DNA of 64,000 bases from CANJIV01 sp046330225 (GTDB lineage: Bacteria > Actinomycetota > Thermoleophilia > Solirubrobacterales > Solirubrobacteraceae): NCBI GenBank assembly GCA_046330225.1, contig JAXLTD010000001.1:434001-498000 (forward strand), given 5' to 3'. A program made the position numbers and the translations under genes. Positions 1 through 7,810 of the stretch are shown here, piece by piece. Within the stretch, counting starts at the first letter, position 1, and the number at the start of each line of letters is the position of its first letter. The notes under the pieces were generated by a model. It was not told the DNA's origin and made no database searches. It worked only from the letters and a program-made list of their open reading frames with translations.

Positions 1-729
1 TACGTCCGAGCCTTCGCGCCGAATCTCGCCTACGAGCGCGGCACGCTCACGCTGCCGGTCGACTTCCGGTTCTGCCGCGCCCACCGCTGTGCCGATGCTC
101 CGGCGGCGCCGGGGCGAGATGTCTGGCGCACCGCGGCCGGGCGGCAGGCCACGGTGTTCACCCACGCGGTCGACCGGAGGGCGAGTGGCGGGTCGCTCTA
201 CCTCCAGTACTGGCTGTACTACCCCGACTCGACCTACCAGGGCGACGCCTTTGCGGTCGACCGGGCGATCGGGGATGGCCCGCTCGGGCTCACCCCCGCG
301 GGCCTGCTGGCCCACGCGCTCGCCGGCCATCACGAGGACGACTGGGAGGGCTACCAGGTCCGGATCGGGCCGGACGGGCGGGTGTGGGCGCGCGCGACGG
401 CGCACCACGGCTATGCCGGCCAGGCGCGCTGGCCCGATCTCAACGAGCTGCCGTTCGAGCCGCCGCTGCCCGACCTCGCCCGGGGCGGCATCGCCGTCCG
501 GCGCCGCACGCGGGCCTGGACGGCGGCGACGGGGTGGTCGTGGGTCACGCGCGGCAGCCACGCCGGCCACATCGTGCCCGGGGCGGGCGGGGCCCGCCGG
601 ACCGAGGCCGACGGCGTCGCGCTCGTCCCGCTCGAGACGCTGCCGGACCGCGACCGCATCATCGGCTTCGCCATCGACCCGCCGTGGCGCAAGGCCGTCT
701 ACCGCGATCCCGAGGCGACCGCGACGTGA
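1..729 (+). CDS. Partial hypothetical protein (C-terminal part), HxxDDWE-motif protein
   Basis: The reading frame is open from base 1 to the TGA at 727-729, so the start lies outside the window; about 242 residues are visible. It is rich in Trp and Tyr (a YLQYWLYYPDS segment) and carries GHHEDDWEGYQV followed by a second His pair (HHGYAG). His-Asp-Trp-Glu clusters of this kind occur in the Vps62/NPP1-like beta-sandwich proteins, where they form a metal site; that resemblance is only a motif-level impression. No membrane segment is visible in the part seen. Function unknown; the coding call is firm because frame and composition are consistent throughout. Confidence 0.7.
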   Translation, partial: YVRAFAPNLAYERGTLTLPVDFRFCRAHRCADAPAAPGRDVWRTAAGRQATVFTHAVDRRASGGSLYLQYWLYYPDSTYQGDAFAVDRAIGDGPLGLTPAGLLAHALAGHHEDDWEGYQVRIGPDGRVWARATAHHGYAGQARWPDLNELPFEPPLPDLARGGIAVRRRTRAWTAATGWSWVTRGSHAGHIVPGAGGARRTEADGVALVPLETLPDRDRIIGFAIDPPWRKAVYRDPEATAT

Positions 730-778
730 CGGCGGCGCCTGAACCGCCGGCCGGCGCTGGTGCGTAGCCCGGCCCGCC

Positions 779-784
779 TACGAT
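779..784 (+). promoter_or_regulatory. -10 box TACGAT, leaderless promoter of the SCP2-like gene
   Basis: TACGAT ends 6 nt before the ATG at 791, the spacing expected when transcription starts at the start codon. No Shine-Dalgarno sequence precedes this ATG. Confidence 0.5.
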
Positions 785-790
785 GCGGCG

Positions 791-1210
791 ATGGCCGAGG
801 ACCCGAGCGTGCCGCCGCCCGTCCGGCTCGGCGCCGTGGCGGACGACGGCGTCGCCGCCACCCTCTTCGCGCTCGTCGAGCGCGGTGCCGCGCAGCGCCC
901 GGACCTGGCCCGCGGCTTGCGGGGCCGGGTCACCTTCCGCTTCGACGAGCCCGGCATCGCCCCCGCCCGGCTGGCCTTCGGCCCCGACGAGATCCGGGTC
1001 GAGGACGGCGCGTGGGAGGACGGCGATCTCGTGATCTCCGGGCGCCTGCCGCACATCGTGCACCTCACGACCGCGCCGCTCGTGGCCGGGGTGCCGCGGC
1101 CGACCGACGCCCGTGGCCGCGCCGCCCTCGGGCGGGTCGCCCGCCGCGAGCTGCGGATCGACGGCGACCGCGGGCTGGCCCGGCGCCTGCTGCGCCTGCT
1201 CGAGCTCTGA
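791..1210 (+). CDS. SCP2-like sterol/lipid-binding domain protein
   Basis: A 139-aa soluble protein with no signal peptide. The middle part (about residues 45-90, VTFRFDE...FGPDEIRVEDG...DLVISGRLPH) has the strand pattern of SCP2 sterol-carrier domains, which bind lipids or acyl-CoA in a hydrophobic tunnel. The C-terminal third is helical and basic. It converges with pepA, whose stop is 7 bp away. The start is the first ATG and sits right behind a -10 box. Family assignment is tentative because there is no diagnostic active-site motif; the partner lipid cannot be inferred. Confidence 0.6.
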   Translation: MAEDPSVPPPVRLGAVADDGVAATLFALVERGAAQRPDLARGLRGRVTFRFDEPGIAPARLAFGPDEIRVEDGAWEDGDLVISGRLPHIVHLTTAPLVAGVPRPTDARGRAALGRVARRELRIDGDRGLARRLLRLLEL

Positions 1211-1217
1211 CGGCCGG

Positions 1218-2666
1218 CTACGGCGCCGGCGCGGCGTGCGCCCGTGCGAGCTCGACGAGGAGCCGGACGCCGATTCCAGTGCCGCCCTTCGGCGCATACG
1301 CGCGCCCGCCGTCCCAGGCCGTTCCCGCGATGTCGATGTGCGCCCACGGGATCCCGCCGGTGAACCGCTTCAGGAACTCGGCGGCGGTGATCGAGCCGGC
1401 GACCCGCTTGGCGGGGGAGTTGACGATGTCGGCGTACTGCCCGCGGATCATGTCGGCGTAGAGGGGATCGAGGGGGAGGCGCCAGACCCGCTCGCCGCTC
1501 GCGAGCCCGGCGGCCGTGACGGCCTCGCACCAGGCGTCGTCGTCGCCCAGGAGCCCGGCGTAGACGGGGCCGAGCGCGACGGTGATCGCGCCGGTCAGCG
1601 TCGCGAGGTCGACCAGCCGCTCGGCGCCGAGGCTCGCGGCGTGGGCGAGGCAGTCCGCGAGCACGAGGCGCCCCTCGGCGTCGGTGTTGTTGACCTCGAT
1701 GGTGGTGCCGTTCATCGCCCGGACGATGTCGCCGGGCTTCATGGCCCGGCCGTTCGGCAGGTTCTCCGTGGCGCCGATCACGGCCACGAGCCGGACGGGC
1801 AGCGCCAGGGCGGCGATCGCCCCGGCCGCCTCGAGCACCGCGGCCCCGCCGGACATGTCGAACTTCATCTCGTGCATCGAGCCCGCCGGCTTGATCGAGA
1901 TCCCGCCCGAGTCGAAGGTCACGGCCTTCCCGACGAAGCCCAGTGCCGGCCCGGCGGCCCCCGGGCCCTCGTAGCGGAGGGTGATGAGGGCCGGCTCCTC
2001 GTCGCTGCCGCGGGCGACCGCGGCAAAGGCGCCCATGCCGCGGGCCTCGATCGCCTCGCGGCCCTCGACCTCGGCCTCGAGGCCGCTGTGCGCGGCGGCC
2101 AGCGCGGCCGCACGCTCGCCGAGCGCCGTCGGGGTGAGGTCGTTGGCCGGGCGGTTCTGCAGGTCGCGGGCGGCGTTCTGGGCCCGCGCCACGGCGGCCG
2201 CCTCGGCGGCGGCGGCGGCGAGGTCGCGTCCGGCGCTGACGACGAGGGCCTCGGGCCCGGCTGGCGGCTCGTCGTCCTCGGCGGCGGCCTTGAACGCCTC
2301 GAACCGGTACGCGGCGAGCACGGTGCCCTCGACCAGGCCGGCCGCGACGCCGTCCCCGGCGCCGTCCGGCAGGGCCCAGGCCAGCGTGCGGGCGCCGACC
2401 TCGCGGGCCCGTCCGAGCGCCACTGCGGCAGCGATGCGGGCCTGCTCGGCGTCGAACTGCTCGCGTGCTCCGAGGCCGACGGCGATCCAGCGCAGGCCGC
2501 CGCCGTGTCCGACCGCGAGGTGGCGGAACCGTCCGCGCGCCTCGCCCGCGGCGGCCAGGTCGGCCACGGGGCCGCCTTCCGGGGCGGGCTCGCCGGCGAA
2601 CAGCCCGACGCAGACCGTGTCAGCGCCGGAGTCCTCAGGGGCCGCGGTGGTCGCGCGCACGTCCAT
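1218..2666 (-). CDS. pepA: Cytosol (leucyl) aminopeptidase, M17 family
   Basis: A 482-aa protein of normal length for M17 leucyl aminopeptidases, which use two metal ions to remove N-terminal residues from peptides in the cytoplasm. The N-terminal macro-like domain is followed by the catalytic domain with the signature NTDAEGRLVLAD, and upstream GKAVTFDSGGISIKP carries the metal-binding Lys and Asp; MKFDMSGGAA and ATLTGA are also present. The ATG start is supported by a TAGGGT -10 box 6 nt upstream on the minus strand. It is divergent from the thiolase gene, with 91 bp between starts. Confidence 0.93.
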   Translation of the reverse strand: MDVRATTAAPEDSGADTVCVGLFAGEPAPEGGPVADLAAAGEARGRFRHLAVGHGGGLRWIAVGLGAREQFDAEQARIAAAVALGRAREVGARTLAWALPDGAGDGVAAGLVEGTVLAAYRFEAFKAAAEDDEPPAGPEALVVSAGRDLAAAAAEAAAVARAQNAARDLQNRPANDLTPTALGERAAALAAAHSGLEAEVEGREAIEARGMGAFAAVARGSDEEPALITLRYEGPGAAGPALGFVGKAVTFDSGGISIKPAGSMHEMKFDMSGGAAVLEAAGAIAALALPVRLVAVIGATENLPNGRAMKPGDIVRAMNGTTIEVNNTDAEGRLVLADCLAHAASLGAERLVDLATLTGAITVALGPVYAGLLGDDDAWCEAVTAAGLASGERVWRLPLDPLYADMIRGQYADIVNSPAKRVAGSITAAEFLKRFTGGIPWAHIDIAGTAWDGGRAYAPKGGTGIGVRLLVELARAHAAPAP

Positions 2667-2672
2667 GCGGCC

Positions 2673-2678
2673 ACCCTA
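2673..2678 (-). promoter_or_regulatory. -10 box TAGGGT, leaderless promoter of pepA
   Basis: Read on the minus strand, TAGGGT ends 6 nt before the pepA ATG. No ribosome-binding site is visible. Confidence 0.5.
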
Positions 2679-2707
2679 CCGGCGGCCGCTCGGGCCCGGC
2701 CCGCGGC

Positions 2708-2713
2708 TACCAT
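2708..2713 (+). promoter_or_regulatory. -10 box TACCAT of the thiolase gene
   Basis: TACCAT lies 44 nt before the ATG at 2758, giving a leader of roughly 38 nt that contains AGGAG at 2742-2746. This is a conventional leadered promoter, in contrast to the divergent pepA promoter. Confidence 0.4.
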
Positions 2714-2757
2714 TCGCGCCCCTTCCGCCGTCCGAACCCCCAGGAGCGTCCGCCCCG

Positions 2758-3942
2758 ATGCCCAAGACCGTGATTCTCTCCTCCGCTCGCACTCCAGTCG
2801 GGAAGCTGGGCGGCGGGCTGTCGACCCTCGACGCCACCGACCTCGGCGGCGTGGCGATTGCCGCGGCCCTGGAGCGGGCTGCCGTCGCCCCTGACCAGGT
2901 CGACCACGTCGTGATGGGCCAGGTCCTCCAGGCCGGCCAGGGCCAGATCCCCTCGCGCCAGGCCCAGATCAAGGGCGGGATTCCGAAGGAGGTCTCCTCG
3001 GAGACCATCAACAAGGTGTGCGCCTCGGGCATCCGCGCCGCCGGGCTGCTGGACGCCTCGATCCGCGCCGGCGACATCGAGGTCGGCGTCGCCGGCGGGA
3101 TGGAGTCGATGAGCAAGGCGCCGTATCTCCTCAAGGAGGCCCGTTTCGGGTTCCGCATGGGCGACGGCAAGGCGATCGACGCGATGATCAACGATGGCCT
3201 CACGAACCCCTTCAGCGGCAAGCACATGGCCCACGAGGCCAGCGAGGTCGCCGCCGAGCTCGAGATGACCCGCGCCGACATGGACCGCTGGTCGCTGCGG
3301 TCGCACCAGCTCGCCATCGAGGCGACCGAGGCGGGGCGGACGGCCGACGAGATCGTGCCGGTGACGGTGAAGTCCCGGAAGGGCGAGACGGTCGTGGACA
3401 CCGACGAGGCGCCGCGCAAGGACACGAGCCTCGAGGTGCTCGCCAAGCTGCCGCCGATCTTCATGAAGGACGGGAGCCACACCGCGGGCAACGCGCCCGG
3501 CGTCAACGACGGCGGCGGCGCGCTCGTCGTGGCCAGCGACGAGTGGGCGCAGCGCAACGGCAAGGCCGTGCTCGCCACGATCATCGCCCAGGCCCAGGTG
3601 GCCGACGACTTCGCCTACCTCGCCCGCACCCCGGCGGCGGCATCGCTCAAGGCGCTCGAGCAGGCCGGCCTGACCGCCGACGACATCGACCTGTGGGAGA
3701 TCAACGAGGCCTTCGCCTCGGTGACGCTCAACTCGATCCGCGTGCTCGGCATCGACGAGGACAAGGTCAACGTGAACGGCGGCGCCGTCGCGATCGGCCA
3801 TCCGATCGGTGCCTCTGGCGCCCGCATCCTTGGCGCCCTCGTCCAGGAGCTGCGCCGCCGCGGCGGCGGGAAGGGCGTCGCGGCGATCTGCTCCGGCGGC
3901 GGCCAGGGCGACGCCGTGATCGTCGAGGTCAACGGGGCCTGA
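2758..3942 (+). CDS. Acetyl-CoA acetyltransferase (thiolase)
   Basis: A 394-aa thiolase, the usual length for the tetrameric class II enzymes. All catalytic elements are present: nucleophilic Cys in NKVCASGIRAAG, the His in GHPIGASGARI, and the second Cys in AAICSGGGQGDA; the dinucleotide loop and the NEAFA motif (WEINEAFASV) are intact. It condenses two acetyl-CoA or cleaves acetoacetyl-CoA. The same frame stays open far upstream across pepA, but the thiolase N-terminus (MPKTVILSSARTPVGKLGG) and an AGGAG at 2742 fix the start at 2758. The nearby mutase and ETF genes suggest a catabolic acyl-CoA role. Confidence 0.93.
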   Translation: MPKTVILSSARTPVGKLGGGLSTLDATDLGGVAIAAALERAAVAPDQVDHVVMGQVLQAGQGQIPSRQAQIKGGIPKEVSSETINKVCASGIRAAGLLDASIRAGDIEVGVAGGMESMSKAPYLLKEARFGFRMGDGKAIDAMINDGLTNPFSGKHMAHEASEVAAELEMTRADMDRWSLRSHQLAIEATEAGRTADEIVPVTVKSRKGETVVDTDEAPRKDTSLEVLAKLPPIFMKDGSHTAGNAPGVNDGGGALVVASDEWAQRNGKAVLATIIAQAQVADDFAYLARTPAAASLKALEQAGLTADDIDLWEINEAFASVTLNSIRVLGIDEDKVNVNGGAVAIGHPIGASGARILGALVQELRRRGGGKGVAAICSGGGQGDAVIVEVNGA

Positions 3943-3951
3943 TCCCGGGCA

Positions 3952-3985
3952 GGGCCGGCGGCGTCACCGGCGCCGCCGCCCGGCC
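3952..3985. terminator. GC-rich stem-loop between convergent genes
   Basis: GGGCCGGCGGCG at 3952 can pair with the CGCCGCCGCCCGGCCC segment ending at 3985, with a short bulge. It lies in the 45-bp gap between the convergent thiolase and RTX-protein stops. There is no U tract, so it would act as a bidirectional hairpin barrier at best. Confidence 0.4.
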
Positions 3986-3987
3986 CC

Positions 3988-4704
3988 TCAGCAGCCCCGC
4001 AGCCGGTCGACCGGATCCGCGACCGCGACGTCGCCCGGGCCCGGACGGCAATCGGCCCGGTCAGGTGCGCCGTCGCGCAGGAGCAGCCGATCGCGCCCCG
4101 GCCCCGCATAGGCGGTGTCGCGCCCGGGCCCCGGCGTGAGGCGATCGGCCCCCGTCCCGCCGTCGACGACGTCTGCGCCCGCGCCGCCGAGCAGCACGTC
4201 GGCACCGGGCCCGCCGTCCAGCGTGTCCGCGCCGACGCCGCCGTCGAGCCGGTCACCGCCGGCGCCGCCGGAGAGGACGTCGCCGCCGGATCCGCCGAGC
4301 AGCCGGTCGGTGCCGCTCTCGCCGGTCAGGACGTCACCGCCGCGCCCCCCCGCGAGCACGTCCGCGCCCGGCCCGCCCTGGACGCTCACCGGCGCGGCGG
4401 TCGCCGCTGAGAAGCGGTCGTCGCGATCGCCGAGGTCGGCCGTGACGGAGAGCACGGTGAGCGTGCACACCGCGCTGCGCGGGCCGGTGCTCGTGCAGCC
4501 GTCGCCGACGCCGAGCGGCACGGCATCGCGCACCGTGAACGGCCTCCGCGGGACACCCGAGATCTGAAGGCGGTTCGCCTCGCCGGGCCCGGTGAAGATC
4601 CGCAGCACGCCGTCGATCACCACCGCGCCGCTCGCACCGGCGCCCGCCGGCCAGGCCAGGGCGGCAGCGGCGGCGACGGCCAGGGCGGAGGGGATCCGGG
4701 GCAT
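3988..4704 (-). CDS. Secreted protein with RTX-like (hemolysin-type) calcium-binding repeats
   Basis: A 238-aa protein with a signal peptide (MPRIPSALAVAAAAALAWPAGAGA). A mature N-terminal region of about 75 residues is followed by roughly nine glycine-aspartate nonapeptides of the GGxGxDxLx type (for example GGAGGDRLD, GGPGADVLL). In RTX proteins these form a parallel beta-roll that folds on binding Ca2+ outside the cell. The C-terminus ends in a Cys-containing tail (DRLRGC), and another Cys (RADCRPG) lies just upstream, so a disulfide is possible. No protease or lipase domain is present, so it is a repeat-only protein. Its function is not evident. Confidence 0.8.
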   Translation of the reverse strand: MPRIPSALAVAAAAALAWPAGAGASGAVVIDGVLRIFTGPGEANRLQISGVPRRPFTVRDAVPLGVGDGCTSTGPRSAVCTLTVLSVTADLGDRDDRFSAATAAPVSVQGGPGADVLAGGRGGDVLTGESGTDRLLGGSGGDVLSGGAGGDRLDGGVGADTLDGGPGADVLLGGAGADVVDGGTGADRLTPGPGRDTAYAGPGRDRLLLRDGAPDRADCRPGPGDVAVADPVDRLRGC

Positions 4705-4715
4705 CACAAAGGCGG

Positions 4716-4721
4716 AAGCTA
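4716..4721 (-). promoter_or_regulatory. -10 box TAGCTT of the RTX-repeat protein gene
   Basis: Minus-strand TAGCTT lies 11 nt before the ATG at 4704, implying a near-leaderless transcript. It is back to back with the mutase promoter at 4747-4752. Confidence 0.35.
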
Positions 4722-4746
4722 CCGCCGGTGCCGCAGCGGGACGCCT

Positions 4747-4752
4747 TACACT
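4747..4752 (+). promoter_or_regulatory. -10 box TACACT, near-leaderless promoter of the acyl-CoA mutase gene
   Basis: TACACT ends 9 nt before the ATG at 4762, and no Shine-Dalgarno sequence fits between them. Confidence 0.5.
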
Positions 4753-4761
4753 CTCCCTCCG

Positions 4762-6417
4762 ATGGCGACCGAGCCTCGCGAGGCCACCGATCAGGAGCGC
4801 TGGGAGCGCGAGCGCTACGCCGCCGCGCCGGAGCGCGACGCGCCGTTCAGCACGGGCAGCGGCCGGCCGGTCAAGCCGCTCTACACCGAGGCCGACCTGC
4901 CCGCCGACCCGGAGGCGGCGATCGGCCTCCCGGGCGAGTACCCGTTCACGCGCGGGCCGTACCCGTCGATGTACCGGGGCCGCCTGTGGACGATGCGCCA
5001 GTTCGCGGGCTTCGGCACGGCCGAGGAGACCAACGAGCGGTTCCGCTACTTGCTCGACCACGGGCAGACGGGCCTGTCGACGGCGTTCGACATGCCGTCG
5101 CTCATGGGCCACGACTCCGATCACCCCCGCAGCCTCGGCGAAGTCGGACGAGAGGGGGTCGCGGTCGACTCGGTCGCCGACATGGAGACGCTGTTCCACG
5201 GGATCCCGCTCGGCGACGTCTCGGTCTCGATGACGATCAACGCGCCAGCGCCGATCATGCTCGCGTTCTACGTCGTGGCCGCCGAGCGCCAGGGCGTGGC
5301 CGCCGATCGCCTGGCCGGCACGATCCAGACCGACATCCTCAAGGAGTACATCGCGCAGAAGGAGTGGTGCTTCCCGATCGACCCGGCGATGCGCCTGGTC
5401 ATCGACATGATCGAGTGGTGCAGCGGCGAGATGCCGCGCTGGCACCCGGTCTCGATCTCCGGCTACCACATCCGCGAGGCGGGCTCGACCGCCGCCCAGG
5501 AGCTTGCGTTCACGCTCAAGGACGGCCTGACCTACGTCGAGCAGGCCGTCGCCCGGGGCGTCGACGTGGACGACTTCGCCCCGCGCCTGAGCTTCTTCTT
5601 CAACGCGCAGATCGACTTCCTGGAGGAGATCGCCAAGTACCGCGCGGCCCGCCGGATCTGGGCGCGCGAGCTGCGGGAGACCTTCGGGGCGCGCAGCGAG
5701 CGCTCCTGGCTCATGCGCTTCCACACCCAGACCGCCGGCGTGTCCCTCACCGCCCAGCAGCCGCTCAACAACATCGTCCGCACCACGATCGAGGCGCTGG
5801 CCGGCGTGCTCGGCGGCACGCAGTCGCTGCACACCAACAGCTACGACGAGGCCCTGGCGCTCCCCACCGAGGAGGCCGTCCGCGTCGCCCTGCGCACCCA
5901 GCAAATCATCGCCCACGAGACCGGAGTCGCCGACACGATCGACCCGCTGGCCGGCAGCTACGCGATCGAGGCGCTGACCGACGAGCTCGAGACCGACGCG
6001 TACCGCTACTTCGCCAAGATCGACGAGCTCGGCGGGATGGTCGAGGCGGTCAAGCGCAACTATCCGCAGCGGGAGATCGCCGATGCGGCGTTCCGCTATC
6101 AGCAGGAGGTCGACCGCGGCGAGCGGATCGTCGTGGGCGTCAACGCCTTCACCGAGGGCGACGACCGGGAGACCGAGCTGCTGCGCATCGACCCCGATCT
6201 CGAGCGCAAGCAGATCGAGCGCGTGAAGCGCGTGCGGGCCAGCCGCGACCAGGCCGCCGCCGACGCGACCCTGGCCGCGCTGCGCGACGCAGCGGCCGCG
6301 GACGCGAACCTCATGCCGCCGCTGCTGGACTGCGCCCGCGCGAGCGCGACCGAGGGCGAGATCGTCCAGTCGCTGCAGCAGGTGTTCGGGACCTACACGG
6401 AGAGCCCCGTCTTCTAG
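4762..6417 (+). CDS. icmA: B12-dependent acyl-CoA mutase large subunit, isobutyryl-CoA mutase-like
   Basis: A 551-aa TIM-barrel subunit of the methylmalonyl-CoA mutase superfamily without its own B12 domain; that domain is the next gene. Family motifs include TMRQFAGFG, AFDMPSLMGHDSD, SMTINAP, SGYHIREAG (Tyr235-His236) and HTQTAGVSLTAQQ. The two residues that set substrate choice are Phe81 (in RQF) and Gln199 (in ILKEYIAQ). Methylmalonyl-CoA mutases have Tyr89 and Arg207 there (P. freudenreichii numbering), whereas Streptomyces isobutyryl-CoA mutase has Phe80 and Gln198. The predicted reaction is therefore isobutyryl-CoA/n-butyryl-CoA interconversion rather than methylmalonyl-CoA/succinyl-CoA. 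Superfamily certain; substrate is inference. Confidence 0.88.
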   Translation: MATEPREATDQERWERERYAAAPERDAPFSTGSGRPVKPLYTEADLPADPEAAIGLPGEYPFTRGPYPSMYRGRLWTMRQFAGFGTAEETNERFRYLLDHGQTGLSTAFDMPSLMGHDSDHPRSLGEVGREGVAVDSVADMETLFHGIPLGDVSVSMTINAPAPIMLAFYVVAAERQGVAADRLAGTIQTDILKEYIAQKEWCFPIDPAMRLVIDMIEWCSGEMPRWHPVSISGYHIREAGSTAAQELAFTLKDGLTYVEQAVARGVDVDDFAPRLSFFFNAQIDFLEEIAKYRAARRIWARELRETFGARSERSWLMRFHTQTAGVSLTAQQPLNNIVRTTIEALAGVLGGTQSLHTNSYDEALALPTEEAVRVALRTQQIIAHETGVADTIDPLAGSYAIEALTDELETDAYRYFAKIDELGGMVEAVKRNYPQREIADAAFRYQQEVDRGERIVVGVNAFTEGDDRETELLRIDPDLERKQIERVKRVRASRDQAAADATLAALRDAAAADANLMPPLLDCARASATEGEIVQSLQQVFGTYTESPVF

Positions 6418-6460
6418 CTGGGGCCCGCGGAGCGGAACGCCCGGGCCACCCCCGAATCGC

Positions 6461-6466
6461 TACGAT
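6461..6466 (+). promoter_or_regulatory. -10-like box TACGAT before the mutase small subunit
   Basis: TACGAT lies 37 nt before the ATG at 6504 in the 86-bp gap between the two mutase genes. It may give the small subunit its own promoter. Confidence 0.3.
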
Positions 6467-6503
6467 CCCGCGGCCGCGGCGCCCGGACGCGCGGCGCCCC
6501 CGC

Positions 6504-6911
6504 ATGTCCCAGACTTCCCAGAAGAGGATCCGCGTCGTCGTGGCCAAGCCCGGCTTGGATGGGCACGATCGGGGCGCCAAGATCATCGCCCGCGCCCTGC
6601 GCGACGCGGGCATGGAGGTCATCTACACGGGCCTGCATCAGACGCCCGAGCAGATCGTGGCCACGGTGATCCAGGAGGACGCCGACGCAGTCGGCCTCTC
6701 GATCCTGTCGGGGGCCCACATGACGCTGGTGCCGCGCGTCGTGGAACTCCTGCGCGAGCAGGAGGCCGGCGACGTCGTGGTGACGGTGGGGGGCACGATC
6801 CCCGCCGACGACATCCCGGAGCTGAAGGAGCTCGGCGTGGCCGAGGTCTTCACGCCCGGCGCGCCCACGCAGCAGATCATCGACTTCATTCGGGAATCCG
6901 TCGACCGGTAG
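6504..6911 (+). CDS. icmB: Cobalamin-binding small subunit of acyl-CoA mutase
   Basis: A 135-aa B12-binding (flavodoxin-like) domain. It has the base-off/His-on signature DGHDRGAK near residues 19-26, then the later glycine elements LSILSGAH and VVVTVGGTIP. It supplies the adenosylcobalamin site for the large subunit encoded 86 bp upstream. The length matches stand-alone IcmB/MCM small subunits. The ATG (MSQTSQKRIRVVVAKPG) is the only sensible start; longer readings run back through the large-subunit gene in another frame. No MeaB/IcmF-type chaperone GTPase is in the window. Confidence 0.9.
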   Translation: MSQTSQKRIRVVVAKPGLDGHDRGAKIIARALRDAGMEVIYTGLHQTPEQIVATVIQEDADAVGLSILSGAHMTLVPRVVELLREQEAGDVVVTVGGTIPADDIPELKELGVAEVFTPGAPTQQIIDFIRESVDR

Positions 6912-6956
6912 CCGGCCTGTGAGCCAGCCGCCGCGCGTGGTGAGCGCACCGCGCGA

Positions 6957-6972
6957 TTGATTGGTCAGTCAA
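6957..6972. promoter_or_regulatory. TetR-like operator palindrome upstream of etfBA
   Basis: TTGATTGGTCAGTCAA is an imperfect palindrome (6 of 8 positions symmetric). It resembles the TTGACTGACCAGTCAA type bound by several TetR-family acyl-CoA regulators. It ends 5 bp before a TACAGT -10-like box at 6978-6983, so binding would block the promoter. The regulator gene is not in the window. Confidence 0.5.
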
Positions 6973-6977
6973 CTCGG

Positions 6978-6983
6978 TACAGT
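6978..6983 (+). promoter_or_regulatory. -10-like box TACAGT of the etf operon
   Basis: TACAGT lies 33 nt before the GTG at 7017. The leader of about 26 nt carries an AGAGGAGG ribosome-binding site at about 7003-7010. Confidence 0.4.
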
Positions 6984-7016
6984 TCCGACCGTCCGTTTGC
7001 CCAGAGGAGGCCAGCA

Positions 7017-7808
7017 GTGAAGATTTGCGTCCTGGTGAAAGAGGTCCCGGACGCCGCCGTCGAGAAGCGCATCGACCCCTCGACGGGGCGCATCGACCGC
7101 AGCGGGGAGAAGAATCTCAACCCGTTCGACACGCACGCGATCGAGGCTGCCATGCAGCTCAAGGAGGGCGACGACGTCGCCGTCGACGAGGTCGTGGCGG
7201 TCACGATGGGTCCGGAGAGCGCGCAGCGCGCCCTCCACAAGGCCGTGTCGCTCGGCGCCGACCGCTCGGTCCAGCTCACCGACGACGCGCTCGCCGGCTC
7301 GGACGTCGCCGCCACCGGCTACGCCCTGGCCAAGGTGCTCGAGCGCGAGCAGCCCGACCTGGTCTTGCTCGGCCAGCAGTCCGACGACGGCGAGTGCTAC
7401 ACGATCGGCGCCGTCGTGGCGGACCATCTGAAGATGCCGTCGCTCACGCAGGTGATCAAGATCGACGTGCAGGACGGCAAGCTGCGCTGCGAGCGCCAGG
7501 CCGAGTACGGCTACGACACGGTGGCCGTCGAGCTGCCCGCCGTGATCTCGGTCGGCGATGCGATCAACGAGCCGCGCTACCCGTCGCTCAAGGCGATCAT
7601 GGGCGCGAAGAAGAAGCCGCTCGAGAAGCTCGCCGCTGCCGAGGCGAGCATCGACGTCTCCCTCGTCGGGGCCGACGGCTCCCGCGTGCACTGCGGGGAC
7701 TTCAAGAGCCCGCCGGCCAAGGAGGCTGGCCAGATCATCGAGGACGAGGACACCGCCGAGACGGTCGAGAAGATCGTCGCGTGGCTGGACGAAAGGAAGC
7801 TGATTTAG
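7017..7808 (+). CDS. etfB: Electron transfer flavoprotein beta subunit
   Basis: A 263-aa EtfB/FixA protein beginning VKICVLVKEVPDAA, which is the family N-terminus. The GTG at 7017 is preceded by a strong AGAGGAGG Shine-Dalgarno, which outweighs the in-frame ATG at 6957 lying inside the operator. The ETF beta signature region (CERQAEYGYDTVAVELPAVI) is present. With EtfA it forms the FAD/AMP heterodimer that carries electrons from acyl-CoA dehydrogenases to ETF:quinone oxidoreductase. The stop is 2 bp before the etfA ATG, and the quinone oxidoreductase follows in the same operon. Confidence 0.94.
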   Translation: MKICVLVKEVPDAAVEKRIDPSTGRIDRSGEKNLNPFDTHAIEAAMQLKEGDDVAVDEVVAVTMGPESAQRALHKAVSLGADRSVQLTDDALAGSDVAATGYALAKVLEREQPDLVLLGQQSDDGECYTIGAVVADHLKMPSLTQVIKIDVQDGKLRCERQAEYGYDTVAVELPAVISVGDAINEPRYPSLKAIMGAKKKPLEKLAAAEASIDVSLVGADGSRVHCGDFKSPPAKEAGQIIEDEDTAETVEKIVAWLDERKLI

Positions 7809-7810
7809 CG

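Noticed and set aside
1981..2757. Upstream extension of the thiolase frame
   Set aside because: It is antisense to pepA; the thiolase N-terminus and ribosome-binding site place the start at 2758.
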